From NCBI GenBank assembly GCA_905212215.1, contig CAJMDR010000008.1:1-16688 (forward strand): a stretch of 16,688 nucleotides of DNA, written 5' to 3'. Every line of letters begins with the position of its first letter. Position 1 is the first letter of the stretch. The position numbers and the translations under genes are program-made. The DNA comes from an uncultured Porphyromonadaceae bacterium (GTDB lineage: Bacteria; Bacteroidota; Bacteroidia; Bacteroidales; Muribaculaceae). Positions 1 to 5,973 of the stretch are shown in pieces. The notes beneath the pieces were generated by a model that saw only the letters and a program-made list of their open reading frames with translations, searched no databases and was not told the origin of the DNA.

Positions 1-287
1 CAACGACGGTTGTGGTTTCGCCCACTTACCAGAATAATGGGAAGGTAAACGTGATAGGTGTCGGCTATGACGACGAAGGTGTCTGGCGTACCGTGCCGAT
101 GTCGGTGGAATATAATTATAACGGCGAACAATACAGTGTGACTGTTCTGACGGCCTGGAATCCCTGGACCGATTCCTGGAACACGAACCTCAATATTCCC
201 GCAATCAACACTTCTTATCGCCTCGACGGTACTTCCTATGACTTTTACGTAGTGCTCTCCACCGGAACATATTACTTCAACCTTTAG
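1..287 (+). CDS. 3' end of an unrecognised protein gene (partial)
   Basis: The reading frame is open from the first bases of the window and ends at TAG 285-287, so only about the last 95 residues are present. A GTG at 12 is in frame but need not be the start, because the frame continues upstream without a stop. The segment is rich in Tyr, Trp, Asn and Thr and has alternating hydrophobic residues, as in an extracellular beta-sandwich or the tail of a surface protein. I see no catalytic motif, membrane segment or known domain and cannot name a family. A strong hairpin terminator follows at once, so this gene ends its own transcription unit and is separate from lptF. Confidence 0.6.
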   Translation, partial: TTVVVSPTYQNNGKVNVIGVGYDDEGVWRTVPMSVEYNYNGEQYSVTVLTAWNPWTDSWNTNLNIPAINTSYRLDGTSYDFYVVLSTGTYYFNL

Positions 288-305
288 ACAAGAGGAATAA
301 AAAAA

Positions 306-343
306 CTGTTGTGTGTGACAAAGTCATGCGCAACAGCTTTTTT
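306..343 (+). terminator. Rho-independent terminator after the first gene
   Basis: Bases 306-319 pair with 323-336 over 14 positions (11 Watson-Crick and 3 G-T pairs) around an AAA loop. The stem starts CTGTTG and ends CAACAG. It is followed by C and six T (338-343) and preceded by seven A (299-305), so it may also work for transcripts coming the other way. The T-run doubles as part of the next promoter. Confidence 0.8.
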
Positions 344-366
344 GTATATAGTACAGCTTTTTTGTA
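333..366 (+). repeat. 14-base direct repeat, period 20, in the lptF promoter
   Basis: ACAGCTTTTTTGTA occurs at 333-346 and again, identical, at 353-366. The first copy contains the terminator T-run and the TTTG of the -33 element; the second copy ends in the TA that opens the -7 element. Confidence 0.85.
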
Positions 367-372
367 CCTTTG
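341..372 (+). promoter_or_regulatory. Bacteroidota-type promoter of the lptF-znuA-znuC unit
   Basis: TTTG at 341-344 and TACCTTTG at 365-372 are separated by 20 bases, matching the TTTG/N19-21/TAnnTTTG consensus of the Bacteroidota primary sigma factor. The lptF ATG at 381 lies only 8 bases after the -7 box, so the transcript should have almost no leader. Confidence 0.7.
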
Positions 373-380
373 CAGTCGAA

Positions 381-2381
381 ATGCGAGTGCTGAAAAGATT
401 GCACTGGTTTGTGCTAAAGAGTTTCTTGCCACTGTTCGCGATGACGTTCTTCATCGTGCTCTTCATCGTGCTGATGCAGTTCCTGTGGAAGTACGTCGAT
501 GACCTTGTGGGCAAAGGGCTGGAGATTTCCGTAATAGGAGAACTGTTCTTCTACGCGGCGGTGAGCATGGTGCCCATGTCACTGCCGTTGGCGATTCTGC
601 TGGCTTCGCTGATGACTTTCGGAAACCTTGGCGAGAAGTTCGAGCTTACCGCCATGAAAGCCTCCGGAATAAGTCTGGTAAGGGTGATGATGCCGCTCAT
701 TATCTTAGTAGGCGCAATCTCAATCGGAGCTTTCTTCTTCCAGAATGATGTATTGCCCAGAGCGCAGGTGAAGATGTGGACTCTCCTATTCTCCATCAAA
801 CAGAAATCGCCTGAGACAGAGATTATTCCCGGCGTATTCAACGACCAGATTCCCGACTATAATGTATTCGTGAAGGAGAAAGACCCTGTGACAGGAATGT
901 TGCGGGGAGTAATGATTTACGATGTCAGCCAAGGCGGCGAGAACGCAACAATCCTGGTAAGCGACTCGGCTCAGTTAGCGCTCACCAAAGACAAGCGCTA
1001 TATGTTCCTGCGGCTTTTCAAGGGCGAGCAGTTCGAGAATCTGCGTGACCAGTTGCCGGGTGACCAGAATGTGCCGTTCCGTCGCGAGGAGTTCGAGCGG
1101 AAGGAAGTGCTGATTCCATTCGACGTCAACTTCAACCGACTCGATGACAACCAGATGCGCAAGCAGTACGTGGGCAAGAACATTGCCGAGCTGAGGCATA
1201 CCATAGACTCCGTCAGCGCGAAGGTGGATTCCGTGGGCGAGATTTATGGCACGGAACTGCGCATGGAGCGCTACGGCGGTGTATCCGCGCCCATCGACGC
1301 CAAGACGCATCGTCCCACCGCTTATAAGCCGGTGAAGATGCCGTCCTCTCCGCCTGACCTTGACACTATTCTGATGTCTATGCCGTTGCCTCAGGCCTCG
1401 GAACTCCTTGATGCCGCCCGGAGAGCCGCCGTACAGCGCTCGCAGGAATATGAGTTCCGCTCGATGAACATGGCCGAGGAACAGAAATCCATCCGCCGGC
1501 ATGAGATAGAGTTGGTTAAGAAGTTCACCCTTTCGGTGGCATGTCTTATCTTCTTCTTCATCGGAGCGCCGCTCGGCGCCATCATACGCAAAGGCGGCAT
1601 AGGCACTCCCCTCGTCATCTCGGTGATGCTGTTCCTGGTATACTACATCATCGACAACACAGGCTATAAGATGGCCCGCGACGGCCGTTGGCCCGTATAT
1701 ATCGGCATGTGGATTTCCACCGCCATCCTCGCTCCACTCGGCATATTCGCAACCTACAAGGCAATGAATGACTCAGCCCTCTTCGACAAAGGTGCTTATC
1801 TGGCTTTGCTGAGACGTATCTTCGGACTGAGGCAGAAACGTGGCAGTGCCTTCAAGGAGGTCATCATTAACGATGTGGACGTTACATTGGCGCTGGAGAT
1901 GCTGCATAGCCTTGACTCCGGAGCAAAAGCACTGGAGAAGAGAGTGCGCAGACCCATGGGTTATGTACGTTACTGGCTCGGTGGTCTGAATACAGTAAAA
2001 ATCAAACGCACTGCGACACGGTGCGATGTGATATACGACTACCTCAGCGACAGCCGCGACGCGCATGTGGTACGTCTTCTGCCGCAATACCCCATTGTGA
2101 CAAGTCTGTGGCTCTACAGGCCTGCGCCACGTCGCTGGATGGGTTGGTGCGGTATGATTCTTTTCCCCCTTGGCATTCCGGTATGGATTTTCGGAAACAT
2201 AGCCATGCACCGTCTGCGCCGTGAGATGAAGGCCATTATCGACACCGATGCCAAGATTGTGGCGTTGCTGAAACCGGAACCGGAAACGAAGCAGGAACAG
2301 GAATCAGAGCACAAGTCTGAAACGGGATCTATGTCCGGGCAGGAATCCTTCCTTTCGGAAAATGAAACGAAGGAGGATTGA
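381..2381 (+). CDS. lptF: LptF/LptG-family permease, long Bacteroidota form
   Basis: Inner-membrane permease of the YjgP/YjgQ family. With LptB it forms the ABC transporter that extracts lipopolysaccharide from the inner membrane and pushes it onto the Lpt bridge. The 666-residue protein has three N-terminal membrane segments (about 9-35, 48-80, 103-120), a periplasmic domain (about 121-370) and three more segments (about 384-461). Beyond that is a roughly 200-residue C-terminal extension with one further hydrophobic segment (about 586-612) and an acidic Glu/Ser-rich tail. Classical LptF or LptG has about 360 residues; the extension is, as I recall, usual in Bacteroidota. I chose ATG 381 because it begins the conserved basic-then-hydrophobic N-terminus; a frame start at 309 would lie inside the terminator. 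The gene ends one base before znuA. Assigning F rather than G is tentative. Confidence 0.88.
   Translation: MRVLKRLHWFVLKSFLPLFAMTFFIVLFIVLMQFLWKYVDDLVGKGLEISVIGELFFYAAVSMVPMSLPLAILLASLMTFGNLGEKFELTAMKASGISLVRVMMPLIILVGAISIGAFFFQNDVLPRAQVKMWTLLFSIKQKSPETEIIPGVFNDQIPDYNVFVKEKDPVTGMLRGVMIYDVSQGGENATILVSDSAQLALTKDKRYMFLRLFKGEQFENLRDQLPGDQNVPFRREEFERKEVLIPFDVNFNRLDDNQMRKQYVGKNIAELRHTIDSVSAKVDSVGEIYGTELRMERYGGVSAPIDAKTHRPTAYKPVKMPSSPPDLDTILMSMPLPQASELLDAARRAAVQRSQEYEFRSMNMAEEQKSIRRHEIELVKKFTLSVACLIFFFIGAPLGAIIRKGGIGTPLVISVMLFLVYYIIDNTGYKMARDGRWPVYIGMWISTAILAPLGIFATYKAMNDSALFDKGAYLALLRRIFGLRQKRGSAFKEVIINDVDVTLALEMLHSLDSGAKALEKRVRRPMGYVRYWLGGLNTVKIKRTATRCDVIYDYLSDSRDAHVVRLLPQYPIVTSLWLYRPAPRRWMGWCGMILFPLGIPVWIFGNIAMHRLRREMKAIIDTDAKIVALLKPEPETKQEQESEHKSETGSMSGQESFLSENETKED
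2370..2376 (+). promoter_or_regulatory. Ribosome binding site that fixes the znuA start
   Basis: AAGGAGG lies 6 bases before ATG 2383, inside the last codons of lptF. This decides for 2383 over the in-frame ATG at 2362, and a full Shine-Dalgarno is uncommon in this phylum. Confidence 0.7.
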
Positions 2382-2382
2382 C

Positions 2383-3303
2383 ATGGCCGTAAACCGAGGC
2401 ATAAGGCTGTTGCTGTTTTCCATAATTGTTCTGCTGACAGCATGTCGCGATGCGGAACATAAGAATTCAAGACCGGTAGTGACTGTGAGCATTCCTCCTC
2501 AGGAATTCCTTTTGAAAGCTATTGTGGGCGATGACATGGAGATAAACACCATGTTGCCGCCCGGCACCGACGCAGAAACTTACGAACCCTCCATAAAGGC
2601 TATGCGCAACCTGGAAAAGAGCAGTGAATACGCTATGGTGGGGACGTTGCCTTTCGAGCAGTCTTTACGGAAGTCGTTGGGAACAATGTATCCCTCTCTT
2701 CATATCACCGATGCCCGTTCAAAGTTCTTTCTCCTCAGCGAGGAAGAAGCTCATGAAACAGATGGGATTCATGAACATGAGGAAGAACACGGACATCATG
2801 CCCACAATCATGAGGAGGATCCACATGTATGGGCAACACCACGCAACATCCGCGCCATGGCCGATGCTCTGTTAGAGGTAGCCATTCGCGTCAATCCCTC
2901 GCATGAAGACTTGTACCGGAAGAACCATAATGCCCTTATTCAGCGCATTGACTCGCTTCAACGTTCCATGGAACAGGATCTGGAACCTTTGAAAGGGAAG
3001 GAAGTGGCTATATGGCATCCCTCGCTCGTATATATGGCTCATGACTTCGGCTTCCGTCAGCTCTCGGTGCAACAGGGACACAAGGAACCGACACCAAGAC
3101 GCATGGCACAGACCGTGGACGAAACAAGGAAACATAACGTTGTGGCGTTGGTGGTTGAAGCGGAACATTCGCCCCGCATGGCACTCAACCTGAATGCCGA
3201 CATGAAGCTTCCGGTAGTGAAGACCTCGCTGATGCAGCCGGATATTATCAATTCACTGTCCAATCTCGCTAAAGACCTCGGTAATGCAGCAAAAAGGATG
3301 TAA
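2383..3303 (+). CDS. znuA: Zinc ABC transporter substrate-binding lipoprotein, ZnuA-like
   Basis: Cluster A-I (ZnuA/TroA family) metal-binding protein of 306 residues that captures zinc in the periplasm for an ABC importer. A lipoprotein signal peptide ends at a lipobox, Leu-Thr-Ala-Cys, with the Cys at residue 21. A His/Glu-rich loop at about residues 124-150, typical of zinc-specific members, runs directly into the Asp-Pro-His-Val-Trp metal-ligand motif. Further conserved points are an Ile-Trp-His-Pro segment and a Glu-Ala-Glu-His segment in the C-terminal lobe. The first ligand His of classical ZnuA, normally just before the Glu-Pro of the N-terminal lobe, appears to be absent; the segment reads Asp-Ala-Glu-Thr-Tyr-Glu-Pro. 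The gene starts one base after lptF and its end overlaps znuC by 20 bases, so the three are very likely cotranscribed. Zinc is the likely metal because of the His loop; manganese is less likely. Confidence 0.88.
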   Translation: MAVNRGIRLLLFSIIVLLTACRDAEHKNSRPVVTVSIPPQEFLLKAIVGDDMEINTMLPPGTDAETYEPSIKAMRNLEKSSEYAMVGTLPFEQSLRKSLGTMYPSLHITDARSKFFLLSEEEAHETDGIHEHEEEHGHHAHNHEEDPHVWATPRNIRAMADALLEVAIRVNPSHEDLYRKNHNALIQRIDSLQRSMEQDLEPLKGKEVAIWHPSLVYMAHDFGFRQLSVQQGHKEPTPRRMAQTVDETRKHNVVALVVEAEHSPRMALNLNADMKLPVVKTSLMQPDIINSLSNLAKDLGNAAKRM

Positions 3304-3985
3304 CAGAATAATCGAACTGACGGATGTCGGCATTCGCTATGATTCCGAATGGATATTGCGCAATGTTGATCTGAGCGTCTGCTATGGCGATTTCATGGCA
3401 ATCAGCGGTCCTAACGGCGGCGGCAAGACGACGTTGCTGAAACTCATGCTGAAGCTGCTGAAGCCACGCGAAGGAAAGGTAAGCTATTTCACACCCGACG
3501 GCAAGCCCGCAAAAGACTTGGCAATCGGTTATCTGCCGCAGAAAAGCGCAATCGACCTGCGTTTCCCGATAACAGTGAGGCAGATGGTGCTTTCAGGCCT
3601 CATTACGGGCTGGGGTCTGAAAATGCCATCAGACAGTGCCGGGAAGCTCCGGAAAGTGACAGGCCTGCTCGGTCTGGAAAGTTATATCGACAGCCATATA
3701 GGAGCGTTGAGCGGCGGACAGTTGCAACGGGCACTCCTGGCAAGAGCAATTATCTCTGAACCGGAACTGGTGGTGCTTGACGAGCCGTTGAGCTATGTCG
3801 ACAAACATTTCGAGAATCAGATCTACAGCATAGTAGAAGAGCTGGCGCATAAAAGCACAATCATATTGGTAAGCCATGAAATGACTGTCATCTCCCGCCT
3901 TGCCAACAAGCACATCATAGTCAACCGCAGCGTTGAAGAATGTCATTCCCACATCCACGGTCCCTCATCCCCCTTCTGTCCCTAA
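3284..3985 (+). CDS. znuC: Metal (zinc) ABC transporter ATP-binding protein, ZnuC-like
   Basis: ATPase subunit of the importer, 233 residues, expected at the cytoplasmic face. The ATPase set is complete: Walker A Gly-Pro-Asn-Gly-Gly-Gly-Lys-Thr-Thr (about 42-50), Q-loop region Leu-Pro-Gln-Lys, signature Leu-Ser-Gly-Gly-Gln (about 142), Walker B ending Val-Val-Leu-Asp-Glu-Pro (about 162-168) and H-loop Val-Ser-His-Glu (about 196). The C-terminus is short and has a Cys-His-Ser-His-Ile-His cluster plus a late Cys, which might bind metal, though this is speculative. ATG 3284 is the only ordinary start upstream of the conserved region and overlaps the znuA end by 20 bases, which suggests translational coupling. 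A permease gene would be expected next, but the next gene is on the other strand. Confidence 0.88.
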   Translation: MQQKGCNRIIELTDVGIRYDSEWILRNVDLSVCYGDFMAISGPNGGGKTTLLKLMLKLLKPREGKVSYFTPDGKPAKDLAIGYLPQKSAIDLRFPITVRQMVLSGLITGWGLKMPSDSAGKLRKVTGLLGLESYIDSHIGALSGGQLQRALLARAIISEPELVVLDEPLSYVDKHFENQIYSIVEELAHKSTIILVSHEMTVISRLANKHIIVNRSVEECHSHIHGPSSPFCP

Positions 3986-4009
3986 AATTTTTTGAAGAAT
4001 TTAGTCCAT

Positions 4010-4063
4010 CCCAGTACTCCCATATCTCACAGGACTCCCAGTACTCACAGCTCTCCCTCTAAT
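4010..4063. repeat. Degenerate 9-base tandem repeat at a convergent gene junction
   Basis: Six consecutive 9-base blocks: CCCAGTACT (4010), CCCATATCT (4019), CACAGGACT (4028), CCCAGTACT (4037), CACAGCTCT (4046) and a poorer CCCTCTAAT (4055). The first five share C-(C/A)-C-A-N-N-N-C-T. Blocks 1 and 4 are identical. The array starts 24 bases after the znuC stop and runs through the stop codon of the S41 peptidase gene (4045-4047) into its last codons. Confidence 0.7.
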
Positions 4064-5073
4064 ATCTTTTTCAGCAAATAGGTCTGGGCGAAGTCGAGAA
4101 TGGCATCCTTGCCTTGGGCAAGCTGGGCGTCGGGAGCGGTAATAATGCAGCCTTCCGTCGGAGTGATTCCGGATTCTATCGGCTGCATGTCGGCATCGTA
4201 AGTAGGCGCGACACTCATGCGCACTGTCCAGCCTATCGGCATGTCGTAGGTAAACGGCATGCCCCCTCCCCCTCCTGTCCGGGCGCCTATCACCGTTACC
4301 TGTGGCAGACGTTTCATTACAGCAACAAAATCATTTGCGGCGGAGAATGTGGAGCGATTGGTAAGCACTGCTACCGGCTTGGTCCATTTGCCGAAGCGCT
4401 CCACAGGCTTATACTCAACAGCGTAGGGTGCCGAGAAATCCGAATGTCCCGGTCCTGTCTTATAGCTGGTATAAGTGCCGACCATTTTCTTCTCAATAAA
4501 ATGGCCCACAAGTTTATGGACGTTGGTAAGGTCTCCGCCGCCATTGTCGCGCACATCTATTATCAGCGCCTTGCACTTATCGAAATACTTCAGCACATTC
4601 GCAATATTGCCGTCGCCCAACTGATAAGTAAACGACGGATAATAAATATACCCTATTCCGGAAGGCAGAATCTTATATCTCATTCCGCATGTGGTCATCC
4701 AATCCATTTTCAGGTAATACTGCTCCAAGGTTCGCATGTTGAAATCCTGCGGATAGCGGCTCCACCATTCGCGATAATAGCTCACATTGAAACTTGAGGC
4801 AAGGTTCACATGCCCGTCATGCAGTTCGTTGAGCATTGCTGCGCATACATTGAAAAGCGAAAGTGCTGTTTTTGCTGTATCGGCTTGAGAATGATAGCGG
4901 TCGTAGACCTCGTTCCAGTCAACGCCATTGTTTTCGAAGAAGCAATAATGCTCATCGACAAGGCGCCACAGACAATCGAAATTATCCGAACGGGTATTCT
5001 CATAGTCCGGTATATCGTGGCATCCGGTCAAGAAGATGATAAGGACAGGAAGAACAGTAAGAAGGCGTTTCAT
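4045..5073 (-). CDS. S41-family (tricorn/C-terminal processing) peptidase lipoprotein
   Basis: Predicted serine peptidase of 342 residues, anchored to a membrane as a lipoprotein: the signal peptide ends at Leu-Thr-Gly-Cys with the Cys at residue 18. A helical N-terminal part is followed by the S41 core, seen in Leu-Ile-Ile-Asp-Val-Arg-Asp-Asn-Gly-Gly-Gly and in the nucleophile motif Ser-Thr-Phe-Ser-Ala-Ala, with Ser244 the likely nucleophile. A Thr-Gly-Gly-Gly-Gly-Gly loop and a Gly-Ile-Thr-Pro motif follow, as in tricorn-like S41 members. I see no PDZ domain between the N-terminal part and the core. The start lies 10 bases after the stop of the preceding DUF3316-like gene, so it is the last gene of the parC operon. 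Its final codons lie in the 9-base repeat array. Substrate unknown. Confidence 0.85.
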   Translation of the reverse strand: MKRLLTVLPVLIIFLTGCHDIPDYENTRSDNFDCLWRLVDEHYCFFENNGVDWNEVYDRYHSQADTAKTALSLFNVCAAMLNELHDGHVNLASSFNVSYYREWWSRYPQDFNMRTLEQYYLKMDWMTTCGMRYKILPSGIGYIYYPSFTYQLGDGNIANVLKYFDKCKALIIDVRDNGGGDLTNVHKLVGHFIEKKMVGTYTSYKTGPGHSDFSAPYAVEYKPVERFGKWTKPVAVLTNRSTFSAANDFVAVMKRLPQVTVIGARTGGGGGMPFTYDMPIGWTVRMSVAPTYDADMQPIESGITPTEGCIITAPDAQLAQGKDAILDFAQTYLLKKILEGEL

Positions 5074-5083
5074 GGCTGTATGT

Positions 5084-5956
5084 TTAATAAAGTGGATAAT
5101 TAAGTCGTGCGTCGGAACAGTTACGGCGTCGGGGTGTCCAGCTTATTACCGCCGCATGAGTGGGGATACGGGTATCGATATTGCATACATGGCTTGAATA
5201 CAGCCGAAACCGATAGCCTATGCCGAGGTCTCCTCTGTCGAAATGCAGCCGGCAGTTCAGCAGATTGTCGATGCAGAAATTATTCCCCCACCATGAGGCA
5301 TGGACAAGATTGTCGCGGTCGCCGAGATAGATGCTGTAATAAGGCTGTCCGTAGTCCTGGCTGAAGAATATGCCGACTACAGGAGTCAGCACCTCATCGC
5401 GGAGTGTGATGCCCAATTTACCCAATTGCAGCCTATATGAAGCTGCAACCGTGCCTTCCAGTCCAACCAACGCTTTTGCCGCAGCCGGATTGTTGGAATT
5501 ATGTGGCAGATACACCACTCCGGCATACAGACCTACGCCGCCTCCGGCACTTATCACTAACCGGTCTGTGAGGCGCCATCCACGCCGGATGAGCCAGTCG
5601 AAACCTACGGCACCCTGCCATTCCGTGGCATTCCCCGCCGGATTGTTGAGGTGCATCCCCTCAATGCGGCCGCGAAACGACATACTCAGGTCTTTCCCGA
5701 ACGGCAATGCTTTGCTCCAGTCACCGCTCAGGGCAAGATGCACTCCATGGTAACGCAAGGGCGACAGATATGTGTCCGTGGCATGGCCGCCACCTATCTC
5801 CAGAGAATAAGTGGAGACAATAGGGCGTTTCTCCAACGAATCCTGAACTGACGCTTTGGAAAACAAGGGAAAAGCTACAAGCAATACAGCAAGGATAAGC
5901 CATTGCAGAAATTGCTTGCAACGGTTACGGTAGACGGTCGGGGGAAAGAGTATCAT
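5084..5956 (-). CDS. Exported DUF3316-like protein, probably outer-membrane
   Basis: A 290-residue protein with a long basic N-terminus, a hydrophobic stretch (about 18-33) and an Ala-rich cleavage site near Ser-Lys-Ala-Ser, so it is exported. The mature part has many short alternating hydrophobic strands with aromatic ends, and a Gly-Gly-Gly-His followed by Asp-Thr-Tyr-Leu-Ser-Pro-Leu-x-Tyr-x-Gly near its start. From memory this matches the DUF3316 family of Bacteroidota, whose function is unknown; a small outer-membrane beta-barrel is the structural guess. It starts 17 bases after the parC stop and ends 10 bases before the S41 peptidase start, which argues for one transcript. The pairing with a DNA topoisomerase is probably only positional, whereas the pairing with the lipoprotein peptidase may be functional. 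Confidence 0.72.
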   Translation of the reverse strand: MILFPPTVYRNRCKQFLQWLILAVLLVAFPLFSKASVQDSLEKRPIVSTYSLEIGGGHATDTYLSPLRYHGVHLALSGDWSKALPFGKDLSMSFRGRIEGMHLNNPAGNATEWQGAVGFDWLIRRGWRLTDRLVISAGGGVGLYAGVVYLPHNSNNPAAAKALVGLEGTVAASYRLQLGKLGITLRDEVLTPVVGIFFSQDYGQPYYSIYLGDRDNLVHASWWGNNFCIDNLLNCRLHFDRGDLGIGYRFRLYSSHVCNIDTRIPTHAAVISWTPRRRNCSDARLNYPLY

Positions 5957-5973
5957 GGTAATAATATTTAGGA

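Noticed and set aside
975..1502. 175-codon minus-strand frame inside lptF
   Set aside because: A shadow of the permease gene; no motif, no start context, and the permease frame is clearly real.
2362..2382. Earlier in-frame ATG for znuA at 2362
   Set aside because: A full AAGGAGG sits 6 bases before ATG 2383, and the signal peptide is better formed from there.
3982..4004. AT-rich hairpin at the znuC stop codon
   Set aside because: It has a bulge and no T-run on either strand, so it is not a convincing terminator.
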